Below are positions 7,433-14,891 of a stretch of DNA of 14,891 bases, one piece after another. The stretch lies in the NCBI GenBank assembly GCA_934373235.1, contig CAKROW010000060.1:1-14891 (forward strand), given 5' to 3'. Position numbers and translations under genes: made by a program. A model generated the notes under the pieces. That model worked only from the letters and a program-made list of their open reading frames with translations. It did no database searches and had not been told where the DNA came from. The DNA comes from an uncultured Blautia sp. (GTDB taxonomy: Bacteria > Bacillota > Clostridia > Lachnospirales > Lachnospiraceae). The stretch's first letter is position 1. Each line of letters opens with the position of its first letter.

Positions 7433-8398
7433 TTAGCATCTTATTTTTATCAGCTCAGCATCGCCAACAACTAGGCACCTACCCAGTCCAGCAGGCAAAA
7501 ATAGTGTTTCCCCCTTGCTGAAACGCATCGGTTTCTGTTCAGCATCCATTGTCTGAACCTCGCCGTAGCCATCTAGACACATCAGCACCTGAAAGGAGGT
7601 ATTCATTACCGAAAACGCAAAGCCCTTCGTAACCTGAATTTTCTCTGTCTCAAAGTACTTGCAACGGCAGAGAATTTCACGAGAGCAGCCCGGATAATGC
7701 TTCACCATTCGGGGTTTCTGGCTTACATCCGGTGCAACACTCATATCCATAACCTGAACTGCCTTGTCAAAGTGCAATTCACGCTTTTTGCCATTTTTGT
7801 CCACACGGTTATAGTCATAAACCCGATAAGTCACATTGGAGCTTTCCTGAATCTCGGCAACCAGAATCCCTTTTCCAATTCCATGCACCGTGCCAGCAGG
7901 CACAAAGTAGGTATCCCCTTTGTGGACTTCTACTTTCTGCAAATGCTTGTCCAGCATACCGGTTTCCACTGCCTTGCGCAGAATTTCTTCCGTCACCTCA
8001 TGCTGGAAGCCATAAATCAGGTGCGCACCTTCTTCAGCGTCAATGACATACCACATCTCTGTTTTGCCATTGTCACTCTCATGCTCTCTTGCATACTCAT
8101 CACTCGGATGAACCTGCACAGACAAGTCCTTTTTCGCGTCAATAAACTTCACCAGTACCGGCAGTTTTCCATCTTCTACTTTTGTTCCGATAAATTCCGG
8201 ATGTTGTTTTAATACATCTACCAGTGCCACCCCCTTGAACTCGCCGTTCGCAATGTAACTCGGTCCATCAGGATGGACAGAACACTCCCATGTTTCTGCC
8301 AATGGAGTTAAATCAATTTTCTTTCCGTATTCTTCTCTCAGCCTTGTGCCACCCCATAGATAATCCTTTCCGGTTGGCATCAGTTTCATGATTTCCAT
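7433..8398 (-). CDS. manA: Mannose-6-phosphate isomerase, class I
   Basis: Zinc enzyme interconverting fructose-6-phosphate and mannose-6-phosphate, the entry to GDP-mannose. The 321 residues fit the short Bacillus-type ManA (about 315). Visible features are YLWGGTRL near the N-terminus, VQVHPSD (Gln95 and His97 as zinc ligands), KTEMWYV (Glu114), and FVPAGTVHGIG (His172). NVTYRVYDY follows, with the conserved arginine near 192, and a C-terminal cupin-like half ends in FLPAGLG. The frame is open to a TTG at 8413, but I chose the ATG at 8398 because GAGG is nine bases before it and the longer start overlaps the manC stop. It forms a compact unit with manC and the phosphohexomutase and shares their higher GC content. 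Confidence 0.93.
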   Translation of the reverse strand: MEIMKLMPTGKDYLWGGTRLREEYGKKIDLTPLAETWECSVHPDGPSYIANGEFKGVALVDVLKQHPEFIGTKVEDGKLPVLVKFIDAKKDLSVQVHPSDEYAREHESDNGKTEMWYVIDAEEGAHLIYGFQHEVTEEILRKAVETGMLDKHLQKVEVHKGDTYFVPAGTVHGIGKGILVAEIQESSNVTYRVYDYNRVDKNGKKRELHFDKAVQVMDMSVAPDVSQKPRMVKHYPGCSREILCRCKYFETEKIQVTKGFAFSVMNTSFQVLMCLDGYGEVQTMDAEQKPMRFSKGETLFLPAGLGRCLVVGDAELIKIRC

Positions 8399-8407
8399 CA
8401 GACCGTT

Positions 8408-8411
8408 CCTC
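8408..8411 (-). promoter_or_regulatory. Ribosome binding site overlapping the manC stop and deciding the manA start
   Basis: GAGG on the minus strand overlaps the TGA of manC (8410-8412) and sits nine bases before the ATG at 8398. This supports the shorter manA start over the in-frame TTG at 8413, and suggests that manA is translated by ribosomes finishing manC. Confidence 0.6.
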
Positions 8412-9720
8412 AATCAAGTTCAAACTTAATTTTATCGCTTACACTGATCTCATCGCCCAACTGAACTTCAATCATATCCAGTGCTGTAATCGCTTCAACC
8501 GTGTGCTTACAGCCTGCTGCAATGGTAATCACATCTCCCGTGCGGAGAATCTGTTCCATTCCATCCACGGTTGCTTTACCCTTGCCAGATACAACTGTCC
8601 AAACCTCTTCTCGATAATTATGCATATGGTAGCTCATCTTTTCTCCAGCTTTCATGGAGATTTTGACTGTCATTGAACCCGGCTGCACATCAATAACTGT
8701 ATAAGTACCCCAGGATTTTTCGGCATACATAGCCTCTGTTTCGATTTTCTCAACATAAGGCTTCATGTAACCACTACGTTCTTTATCTGAAATCAGAATG
8801 CCATCACCGCTTGCCGCAATGATCATGTCTTTGCAGCCCATGCAGAGAATGGGGATATTCAACTCATTGACCACATTAGTGTTTTCACAGGTCTCATCCA
8901 AAATAGCTTTGCCCTTAGTCTTATCGGCCATGACCTCGGCCATCATGTTCCAAGTACCAACATCCTTCCAGTCACCACTATAGCGCAGAACCTGAATACT
9001 GGATTCCTTTTCAACCACTGCATAGTCAAAGCTGATTTTGGTCAGTGTGTCATATTTATTGAAGAGGTCACGATAGTCCTCAAAGTCGATCATACTGTGA
9101 GCCTTGTCCAGAAGATAGACAAGCTTAAATGCAAAGATGCCTGCATTCCACAGTGCGCTCTGCTCCAGATATTTCTTAGCAGTTTCGACGTCTGGCTTTT
9201 CCTTGAACTCTTTAACTTTACTGACGTTTTCGCCACTTTCAGGAATGATATAACCATACTTCTCGCTCGGATAGGTTGGTTCAATGCCCATCAAAGTCAG
9301 ATTTGCATTACCCTGTTCGGCCAATTCCTGCAATGTCTTGACGGCCTCGTAATAGGTGTTATCCACATACGGATCGACCGGGCAGACCACTACTGCTTCT
9401 TCTGCGTTAACGCCCACCTCATCGTGGAGATAGGCTGCAGCCAGTGCGATGGCAGGGAACGTATCACGACGGCAAGGTTCTACACAAATAGAAGCCTTCT
9501 CACCCAGCTGGTTCTTGATAGCACTTGCCTGTGATTTACTCGTTGCAATCGTGATCTTTGCATCTGCATCTACCGTAGTGATCTGGCGATAGACACGCTG
9601 CACCATCGACTCGTACTCATCTTCATTTTTAAAAAGCTTGATGAACTGCTTGCTGCGTACATCATTGGAAAGGGGCCACAGACGTTTACCGGAACCACCA
9701 GAAAGTAAAATAATGTTCAT
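8410..9720 (-). CDS. manC: Mannose-1-phosphate guanylyltransferase with C-terminal cupin domain
   Basis: Nucleotidyltransferase expected to make GDP-mannose from GTP and mannose-1-phosphate in the cytoplasm. The 436 residues begin with the signature GGSGKRLWPLS (8-18). CVEPCRRDTFPAI (79-91), CPVDPY (113-118), FKEKP (172-176) and WNAGIF (191-196) follow in family order. From about 335 there is a cupin domain with SYHMHNYREEVW (363-374), the counterpart of the metal-binding site in bifunctional ManC/AlgA enzymes, so isomerase activity or a regulatory role is possible. Two positions differ from the common signature: lysine where GxGTRLWP is usual, and RRDTFPAI where RNTAPAI is usual. Substrate is therefore well supported by context (manA next door) but not beyond doubt. 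Start: GGAG within TAAGGAG, seven bases before the ATG, ten bases after the mutase gene. Confidence 0.88.
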   Translation of the reverse strand: MNIILLSGGSGKRLWPLSNDVRSKQFIKLFKNEDEYESMVQRVYRQITTVDADAKITIATSKSQASAIKNQLGEKASICVEPCRRDTFPAIALAAAYLHDEVGVNAEEAVVVCPVDPYVDNTYYEAVKTLQELAEQGNANLTLMGIEPTYPSEKYGYIIPESGENVSKVKEFKEKPDVETAKKYLEQSALWNAGIFAFKLVYLLDKAHSMIDFEDYRDLFNKYDTLTKISFDYAVVEKESSIQVLRYSGDWKDVGTWNMMAEVMADKTKGKAILDETCENTNVVNELNIPILCMGCKDMIIAASGDGILISDKERSGYMKPYVEKIETEAMYAEKSWGTYTVIDVQPGSMTVKISMKAGEKMSYHMHNYREEVWTVVSGKGKATVDGMEQILRTGDVITIAAGCKHTVEAITALDMIEVQLGDEISVSDKIKFELD

Positions 9721-9730
9721 AATAATCTCC

Positions 9731-11428
9731 TTACTTCAGTCCCAGTTTTGTCTGGATCGTATTCTGGGTTTCTTCTAGCTTCTTCTTAGCTTCTGCCTTA
9801 TCAGCACCCTTGATGCTATAATAAATCTTGATCTTAGGCTCTGTACCGGACGGACGAATGGCAATCCAAGAGCCATCTTCCAGCACATATTTCAAAACAT
9901 CAGAAGTCGGCAACGTGCCAAATCCTTCTTCAGCTGCAACAGGAGAGCTAAAGTCCGTCACAGACTTTGTTCCTTCAAACGGTGAGCCAGAAGAACGAAG
10001 CTCAGACATCATGGAAGAAATCTTTTCCAGACCGTCCTTGCCCTTTAAGGTGAAACTATCCAGTGCATCGCGATAGTAACCGTACTCAGCATAAATTTCA
10101 TCCAGCTCATCCAGCAAAGTCTTGCCATTTGCTTTTGCTTCAGCTGCCATTTCACAAATCAGAAGAGAGCTTACAACGGCATCTTTATCGCGAGCATGTG
10201 TTCCGGCAAGATAACCATAGGATTCTTCATAACCAAAGAGGAAATCGTAATCCTGTTCTTTCTTGCCATTCACCTTCGCCTGCTCGAACTGCGTGATCTT
10301 CTCACCGATGAACTTAAAGCCGGTCAGCGTGGAGAACACCTGAATTCCATGTTTCCGGGCGATGTCCGCACCAAGCTCAGAAGTAACAACCGTCTTAACC
10401 ACAGCCAGATGCTGATATTTGCTCATATCGGTATGGGTTAAGACAAAGTTCATCAACAGCGCACCGACCTGATTGCCGGTCATCAGCTGATAGCCACCTG
10501 CCGTCTTCACAGCGATGCCCACACGGTCACTGTCCGGGTCGGTACCCAGAACAATGTCAGCACCAGTACGCTTTGCCTGCTCGATGCTCATTTCTAGAGC
10601 GCGTCTATCCTCCGGATTCGGAGAAACGACGGTCGGAAAATTACCATCCGGGATAACCTGTTCTGCAACGGATTCAATGTGCGCAAATCCGTCCAGACGG
10701 AGTGCCTTCTGTACCGGAACATTGCCTGTACCATGCAGTGGAGTGTAAACGATTTTCAGATTCTTCTTTGCTTCTGCATTCTGATAACGGCTCTGCTTCA
10801 TGACTGCCACAACAAAGTTATCAGTCACATCTGCCATCGAAACCAGAGAACTGTCACCCTTAAAATTAATTGTATGATAATCCGTAATGGCATCAACATA
10901 GCTTATAACTTGTTTTGCCTGCCAAGGAACAAGCTGGCAGCCAAACTCGTCATATACTTTGTAGCCGTTGTATTCTTTAGGATTGTGGCTTGCTGTTACA
11001 ACCACACCAGCAAGCGCATTCCAGAACTTCACAGAGAAACTAAGCTGAGGAGTAGGACGAGCATGAGCATGCAAATAAACCCGAATGCCCATACCACTTA
11101 GCACATCTGCCGCGGTACGGGAAAAGAATTCACTATTGCTACGGGTGTCGTATCCGATAACTACTCCACGCTCTTTACAAGCAGCTGCTCCGTAAGTATC
11201 TAGAAGATACTTGCCAAGACCATCCGTTGCCTTTCCAACGGTGTACTTGTTCATGCGGTTAGTTCCAGCACCCATTACACCGCGCAGACCTCCGGTGCCA
11301 AATTCCAAATCACGATAGAAGCGATCCTCTATTTCTTTTTCATCTGTCAGGGCTGCAAGTTCTTTGCGTGTGGTAGCGTCAAAGAACTCATCGTTCAGCC
11401 ACTGTTCGTATCTCTCCTTGTAACTCAT
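9731..11428 (-). CDS. pgcA: Alpha-D-phosphohexomutase (phosphoglucomutase/phosphomannomutase)
   Basis: A complete 565-residue enzyme that moves phosphate between C6 and C1 of hexoses. The phosphoserine loop TASHNP (145-150, Ser147), metal-binding GTDPDSDRVG (295-304, aspartates 297, 299, 301), sugar-recognition GYEESYGY (399-406) and phosphate-binding RPSGTEPKIKIY near the C-terminus are all intact. Length and N-terminal extension match the Bacillus PgcA-type phosphoglucomutases, larger than the roughly 450-residue ManB/GlmM type. Position directly upstream of manC and manA suggests it supplies mannose-1-phosphate, while glucose-1-phosphate would feed the dTDP-rhamnose branch; dual use is inference. 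The start at 11428 has GAGG nine bases upstream. Base composition is the highest in GC of the sampled genes. Gene symbol is by family resemblance. Confidence 0.92.
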   Translation of the reverse strand: MSYKERYEQWLNDEFFDATTRKELAALTDEKEIEDRFYRDLEFGTGGLRGVMGAGTNRMNKYTVGKATDGLGKYLLDTYGAAACKERGVVIGYDTRSNSEFFSRTAADVLSGMGIRVYLHAHARPTPQLSFSVKFWNALAGVVVTASHNPKEYNGYKVYDEFGCQLVPWQAKQVISYVDAITDYHTINFKGDSSLVSMADVTDNFVVAVMKQSRYQNAEAKKNLKIVYTPLHGTGNVPVQKALRLDGFAHIESVAEQVIPDGNFPTVVSPNPEDRRALEMSIEQAKRTGADIVLGTDPDSDRVGIAVKTAGGYQLMTGNQVGALLMNFVLTHTDMSKYQHLAVVKTVVTSELGADIARKHGIQVFSTLTGFKFIGEKITQFEQAKVNGKKEQDYDFLFGYEESYGYLAGTHARDKDAVVSSLLICEMAAEAKANGKTLLDELDEIYAEYGYYRDALDSFTLKGKDGLEKISSMMSELRSSGSPFEGTKSVTDFSSPVAAEEGFGTLPTSDVLKYVLEDGSWIAIRPSGTEPKIKIYYSIKGADKAEAKKKLEETQNTIQTKLGLK

Positions 11429-11557
11429 ACTTCATTCCTCTATCTTTCAAATCGTTTAGTGATTACCAACTCAGTCTCTCTCAACCATTGTCTTTTCATT
11501 AATCCGTGACACAGAGGTCAGACATTTATAGTTCAATACAATACTTAGATCGTATTG
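11429..11557 (-). other. 129-bp intergenic region, largest gap in the locus
   Basis: This is the only substantial non-coding stretch among genes otherwise 2-26 bases apart. It separates the GT4 gene (with the rhamnose module upstream) from the mutase-manC-manA module. It starts with a 7-bp inverted repeat overlapping the GT4 stop codon and ends in the mutase ribosome binding site. A TATAAA is present on the minus strand at 11525-11530, but no good -35 element stands at the right distance, so a promoter here is possible but unproven. No intrinsic terminator was found. Confidence 0.5.
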
Positions 11558-11558
11558 T
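11538..11558 (-). repeat. Seven-bp inverted repeat at the end of the GT4 gene
   Basis: On the minus strand ACAATAC, a seven-base loop, then GTATTGT; the first arm overlaps the last base of the TAA stop. The stem is AT-rich (two G-C pairs per arm) and is not followed by a T-run, so it is not a convincing terminator. It could be an mRNA-end structure or a protein site. Confidence 0.4.
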
Positions 11559-12631
11559 TAGCCTCTTATTTTAGATGTATAAATCTCGCTATAATGTCCG
11601 GCCATATTTATTGTGTTATATTCACTTAATATATCTTGGTATGCTTGTCTATTTAACTCTTCTATGTCATTCTGTGCAACATGAATTGCTTTGACAAAAT
11701 CACTAGTATCCTGACAAACAAATCCATTCTTTCCATTGTGAATAACATCACGATTTCCAATCACGTTGCTAACCACGCATGTCTTTTTCATATACATTGC
11801 TTCTAGCAACGAAATAGGAAGACCTTCCCATCTGCTCGGAAGCAGGAAAACATCTGCATTAACTGCATACCGAATGGCTGTTGCTCGATCAGCCCATCCT
11901 GTAATCTCGATATTTTCACTTTTTAATTCTTCTCGAAGTTCACCATCACCGATCCACACAAATCTAATATCTGGAAGTTTTTCGGCGATCTCATTGAATA
12001 GGGTCGGATTCTTCTGATAGCATATTCTTCCAAGTGTAAAAACAGTAAACGGATGCTCAACCTTTTCAGTCTTGTCCATGATGTCTTGGAGTTCTGCCAT
12101 ATTAATGCCATTGTTCACATAAACTGCACGCTTGGTAAGTTTCAAAGTTTCCTGATGTTCACCTACGCTACAACTGATTGTTGTGCAATTACGTTTTGCA
12201 CAAACGCTTTCAACCATTTTATAAATGATCCGTTTCATAGGTTTACAATCTTCCATCAAGAAACTATAGCCATGAGGCGTGTAAAACATTGGAATCTTGT
12301 TCCCGTTAAAAGCAAATCGTCCTAATGCACCAGCTTTACTGCTATGTAAATGAATGATATCTGGTTTTATTTCGGCGGCTATTTTTCTTATCTCAAAGAA
12401 TGCTTTTAAATCCTTAGAGGCATCTATTGCTCTTCCAAAATTCTTTACCTCGATCAGATGAATCCTGTCATCAAAGTATTCTTTATAGTTTTTCGGTGTC
12501 TGTTTTCTCACCGCATAAGCAATGTACATGTCGTATTGATTTACCAGCTCGTTTGCCAAATCAACCATGTACGTGAACACGCCTCCGCCCATAGCTTCGA
12601 CTATGTACAGTATTTTATTTTTCTCCGCCAT
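11558..12631 (-). CDS. Family 4 glycosyltransferase (GT-B)
   Basis: A 357-residue retaining glycosyltransferase. The N-terminal acceptor domain has EAMGGGVFTYMVDLA (12-26), HLHSSKAGALGRFA (94-107) and PHGYSF (119-124). The C-terminal donor domain has TLGRICYQKNP (199-209), IGDGEL (227-232) and the E-x7-E motif EGLPISLLE with glutamates at 269 and 277, then GNRDVIHNGKNGFV. All catalytic landmarks are present. It lies 25 bases after rfbC with GGAGG nine bases before the ATG, so it is probably cotranscribed with the rhamnose genes. Its AT-rich composition contrasts with rfbC on one side and the mutase on the other, suggesting a separate origin. Such proteins commonly act early in repeat assembly; the donor cannot be assigned from sequence. 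Confidence 0.9.
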   Translation of the reverse strand: MAEKNKILYIVEAMGGGVFTYMVDLANELVNQYDMYIAYAVRKQTPKNYKEYFDDRIHLIEVKNFGRAIDASKDLKAFFEIRKIAAEIKPDIIHLHSSKAGALGRFAFNGNKIPMFYTPHGYSFLMEDCKPMKRIIYKMVESVCAKRNCTTISCSVGEHQETLKLTKRAVYVNNGINMAELQDIMDKTEKVEHPFTVFTLGRICYQKNPTLFNEIAEKLPDIRFVWIGDGELREELKSENIEITGWADRATAIRYAVNADVFLLPSRWEGLPISLLEAMYMKKTCVVSNVIGNRDVIHNGKNGFVCQDTSDFVKAIHVAQNDIEELNRQAYQDILSEYNTINMAGHYSEIYTSKIRG

Positions 12632-12656
12632 GAGTAGGTTCCTCCGTATTCCGTAA

Positions 12657-13265
12657 TCAAAACTTAAAAGTATCCTTCAGTCCCAGCCACTTCTGATCCT
12701 TATCACTCAGATTCAGTGCCGTACCGTCTTCCAGCATATATCCTTCTGCACTTGCGCTGCCCTTGTACTCCCCCTTCAGTTCCGGCCATTCAATACCTAT
12801 CTCCGGGTCATTCCAAGCCATGCCGCCCTCATCATTCGGATGCCAGAAGTCATTGACTTTGTAGCAAAACTCTGCTTCATCACTCAGAACTAGGAAGCCA
12901 TGTGCAAAGCCCTCTGGGATGAGGAACTGCTTCTTGTTCTCAGCAGACAGAGTCACACCATACCATTTACCATAGGTTTCGAAATTGCTTCTAAGATCAA
13001 CAGCAACATCAAACACCGTTCCACGCACGGCGCGCACCAGCTTACACTGCGGATACTGCTTCTGGAAGTGCAGACCACGCAAAACACCCTTTGTGGACAT
13101 GGACTGGTTGTCCTGCACGAAGTGGATGTCGATGCCAGCTTCCTTCATATCTTTTTCATTGTAGGTTTCCATAAAATAGCCGCGGGTATCGCCATGAACA
13201 GCAGGCTCAATAACACAAAGTCCTTCGATGCCGCCTACATTTTTCTCAACTTTAATCTGTCCCAT
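12657..13265 (-). CDS. rfbC: dTDP-4-dehydrorhamnose 3,5-epimerase
   Basis: Cupin-fold epimerase of the dTDP-L-rhamnose pathway, acting on C3 and C5 of dTDP-4-keto-6-deoxyglucose. In the 202 residues, HGDTRGYF (24-31), QDNQSMS (51-57), GVLRGLHFQ (60-68, base His66), VFDVAVDLR (84-92), PEGFAHGFL (117-125) and FCYKVNDFW (133-141, acid Tyr135) are all in place. It is somewhat longer than the classical 180-residue enzyme because of a C-terminal tail ending LSDKDQKWLGL, a form common in clostridial homologues as far as I recall. The ATG at 13265 follows an AGAGGAGATAGAGG stretch, 15 bases after rfbD. Gene order rfbB-rfbD-rfbC leaves only rfbA unaccounted for. Confidence 0.95.
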   Translation of the reverse strand: MGQIKVEKNVGGIEGLCVIEPAVHGDTRGYFMETYNEKDMKEAGIDIHFVQDNQSMSTKGVLRGLHFQKQYPQCKLVRAVRGTVFDVAVDLRSNFETYGKWYGVTLSAENKKQFLIPEGFAHGFLVLSDEAEFCYKVNDFWHPNDEGGMAWNDPEIGIEWPELKGEYKGSASAEGYMLEDGTALNLSDKDQKWLGLKDTFKF

Positions 13266-13280
13266 TTCCTCTATCTCCTC

Positions 13281-14195
13281 TTACTGCTCGATTTCTTTCA
13301 GGTATCGGCTCAGTGCATCCTGCCAAGTCGGAAGCGGAGTGAATCCAGCTTCCACCAGCTTGCTCTTGTCCAAACGGCTGTTGAACGGACGCGCAGCCTT
13401 GCTCAGGCCATACTCCTCGGTACTTACCGGCAGGACTTCCGTCTTGTATCCAGCCTGACGGTAGATCTCTTTAGTGAAATCGTACCAACTGATATAACCG
13501 CCCTCGTTGGTCGCATGGTAGTAGCCATACTTCTCGGTTTCATTCATATCAACAAGCAGTCGAGCCAAATCATATGTATAGGTCGGTGTGCCAATCTGGT
13601 CATTAACCACACGGACAGTGTCATGGGTCTTGCCGACATTCAGCATCGTCTTAATGAAGTTCTTACCGTTCAGACCAAACACCCATGCAATGCGGACAAT
13701 GAAATATTTCTCCATCGTCTGGCTGACTGCCAGCTCACCCTCCAGCTTCGTCTGGCCGTATACATTCAAAGGCTTGTAATCCTTGCAGTCCGGCTGCCAA
13801 GGCTCAGTACCCTGGCCGTCAAATACATAATCCGTGCTGATATAGGTCATTTTGCAGTCCAGCTTCTTGCAGACATCTGCAATGTTCTGCGTACCACCAG
13901 CATTGATGGCACGAACTTTCGCCACTTTATCGTCGTCCTCTGCCATATCCACAGCAGTCCACGCTGCACAGTGGATTACAGCATCCGGTTTTACTTCTGT
14001 AATTACTTTTTCAACGGCATCTTTATCAGTAATATCCAGAGCCACATACGGTGCTTTTGTTACCGCAGAACCATCAGCCACACCGCTGTAGTTTTCCTGA
14101 ATATCAGAGCCAATGCCTTCATGGCCGCGCATCAGCAGCTCATTCATCACATCATGTCCCAGCTGACCACCAACGCCTGTTACAAAAAACTTCAT
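13281..14195 (-). CDS. rfbD: dTDP-4-dehydrorhamnose reductase
   Basis: NAD(P)H-dependent short-chain dehydrogenase making dTDP-L-rhamnose in the last step of the pathway. The 304 residues show the nucleotide-binding TGVGGQLG (6-13), IHCAAWTAVD (74-83), ISTDYVFDG (119-127), the catalytic YGQTK (Tyr146, Lys150) and VNDQIGTPTYTYDLA (197-211), all intact and at family spacing. The start is strongly supported by GGAGGAGGAAAG immediately before the ATG, 21 bases after the rfbB stop. Composition is GC-rich compared with the glycosyltransferases (31 of 60 bases in a hand-counted stretch at 13741-13800). Confidence 0.96.
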   Translation of the reverse strand: MKFFVTGVGGQLGHDVMNELLMRGHEGIGSDIQENYSGVADGSAVTKAPYVALDITDKDAVEKVITEVKPDAVIHCAAWTAVDMAEDDDKVAKVRAINAGGTQNIADVCKKLDCKMTYISTDYVFDGQGTEPWQPDCKDYKPLNVYGQTKLEGELAVSQTMEKYFIVRIAWVFGLNGKNFIKTMLNVGKTHDTVRVVNDQIGTPTYTYDLARLLVDMNETEKYGYYHATNEGGYISWYDFTKEIYRQAGYKTEVLPVSTEEYGLSKAARPFNSRLDKSKLVEAGFTPLPTWQDALSRYLKEIEQ

Positions 14196-14216
14196 GTTCT
14201 TTCCTCCTCCGGCTTC

Positions 14217-14891
14217 TTAGCGGTTGCTGTACATTTTCTCGTAGTAGTTCTGATATTCGCCGCTGATGATAGTCTCCCACCACTCACGGTTATCGAGATA
14301 CCACTGGATGGTCTTCTTGATGCCATCCTCGAATTTGGTCTCCGGCAGCCAGCCCAACTCGTTGTGAATTTTAGTCGGATCGATGGCGTAACGCATATCG
14401 TGACCCTTACGATCACCAACATGTGTGATCAGGCTCTCCGGCTTGCCCAGTTCTTTGCAGATGATCTTCACAATCTCGATGTTCTGCTTTTCGTTATGTC
14501 CGCCAACATTGTAGACTTCACCAACGCGACCCTTGTGAATAATCAAATCAATGGCCTTGCAATGATCTTCGACATACAGCCAGTCACGGACGTTCAGACC
14601 CTCGCCGTAAACAGGCAACGGCTTGTCAGCCAGTGCATTGGCAATCATCAGCGGAATCAGCTTCTCCGGGAAATGATACGGACCATAGTTGTTGGAGCAA
14701 CGGGAAATGGTCACGGGCAGACCGTAAGTGCGGTGGTAAGCCAGCACCAGCAGGTCAGCAGCAGCCTTAGAGCTGCTGTACGGAGAGCTGGTGTGGATCG
14801 GAGTCTCCTCAGTAAAGAACAGGTCAGGACGATCCAGCGGCAGGTCACCGTAAACCTCATCGGTAGAAACCTGATGGTAACGCTGAATGCC
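14217..14891 (-). CDS. rfbB: dTDP-glucose 4,6-dehydratase, 5' end outside the window
   Basis: Short-chain dehydrogenase that converts dTDP-glucose to dTDP-4-keto-6-deoxyglucose. Only the C-terminal 224 residues are visible; the frame is open to the right edge, and about 115-130 N-terminal residues including the NAD-binding glycine motif must lie beyond it. Near the visible start are VSTDEVYG (catalytic Thr-Asp-Glu at visible residues 10-12) and PYSSSKAAADLL (Tyr38 and Lys42 of the visible part). SRCSNNYGPYHFPEKLIPL and VYGEGLNVRDWLYVEDHC follow, all hallmarks of RmlB rather than a generic epimerase. A GTG at 14747 lies inside the catalytic domain and is not the start. It is the first visible gene of the operon; rfbA is expected upstream, by inference. 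Confidence 0.95.
   Translation of the reverse strand, partial: GIQRYHQVSTDEVYGDLPLDRPDLFFTEETPIHTSSPYSSSKAAADLLVLAYHRTYGLPVTISRCSNNYGPYHFPEKLIPLMIANALADKPLPVYGEGLNVRDWLYVEDHCKAIDLIIHKGRVGEVYNVGGHNEKQNIEIVKIICKELGKPESLITHVGDRKGHDMRYAIDPTKIHNELGWLPETKFEDGIKKTIQWYLDNREWWETIISGEYQNYYEKMYSNR

Noticed and set aside
7697..8212. 171-codon open frame on the plus strand opposite manA
   Set aside because: It is fully antisense to a well-supported manA with all zinc ligands, has no family-like motifs, and no suitable ribosome site was evident. The same holds for the 155-codon frame at 4130-4597 and the 145-codon frame at 9097-9534.
11525..11553. Sigma-70-type promoter with TATAAA
   Set aside because: The hexamer at the expected -35 distance (about ACGATC) does not resemble TTGACA, so it is mentioned only as a possibility in the intergenic entry.
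11538..11558. Intrinsic terminator after the GT4 gene
   Set aside because: The stem is only seven base pairs with two G-C pairs per arm, and no T-run follows it, so termination is not supported.
14217..14747. A separate short gene starting at the GTG at 14747
   Set aside because: The reading frame continues to the window edge and includes the catalytic STDEVYG and YSSSK motifs of RmlB upstream of that GTG, so it is an internal codon of a truncated rfbB.
1..14891. Insertion sequences, CRISPR arrays, tRNA genes or attachment sites
   Set aside because: No transposase-like frames, spaced repeats or cloverleaf-like sequences were seen; nearly all of the sequence is accounted for by the minus-strand genes.

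Overview
The window is the middle and downstream part of a cell-surface polysaccharide (capsule, exopolysaccharide or teichoic-type glycan) locus. All 14 recognisable genes lie on the minus strand, so transcription runs from high to low coordinates. Protein style (565-aa PgcA-type phosphohexomutase, Bacillus-type ManA, clostridial RmlB/C/D), strong GGAGG-type ribosome binding sites and two ferredoxin-type iron-sulfur motifs suggest an anaerobic, probably gut-associated Firmicute of the class Clostridia. This placement is inference; genus is not resolved.

Layout in order of transcription. (1) dTDP-L-rhamnose module: rfbB (truncated by the right window edge), rfbD, rfbC; rfbA is not present and is presumably outside. 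(2) A GT4 glycosyltransferase (11558-12631). (3) A 129-bp gap, the largest non-coding stretch in the window. (4) Sugar-phosphate/GDP-mannose module: phosphohexomutase, manC, manA. (5) A polymer-specific, visibly AT-richer block: a second GT4 transferase, a polysaccharide pyruvyl transferase family protein, an iron-sulfur FrhB-like protein, two tandem paralogous GT2 transferases, a Wzy-like membrane polymerase, and a last GT2 transferase that stops 18 bases before the left edge.

How the genes fit together: the phosphohexomutase can interconvert Glc-6-P/Glc-1-P and possibly Man-6-P/Man-1-P. ManA and ManC take Fru-6-P carbon to GDP-mannose, and RmlB/C/D take dTDP-glucose to dTDP-L-rhamnose. Five glycosyltransferases would build a lipid-linked repeat containing rhamnose and mannose, possibly modified by pyruvate, and the Wzy-like protein would polymerise it. 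The initiating phosphoglycosyltransferase, the Wzx flippase, chain-length regulators and the locus promoter are not in the window. Genes are packed closely (gaps of 2-26 bases apart from the 129-bp one) and I see no convincing intrinsic terminator, so one or two long operons are likely.

The most interesting part is the pyruvyl-transferase/FrhB-like pair (4070-6345): an iron-sulfur flavoprotein-like enzyme embedded in a polysaccharide operon, for which I know no settled biochemical role. No RNA genes, CRISPR arrays, insertion sequences or integration sites were seen.
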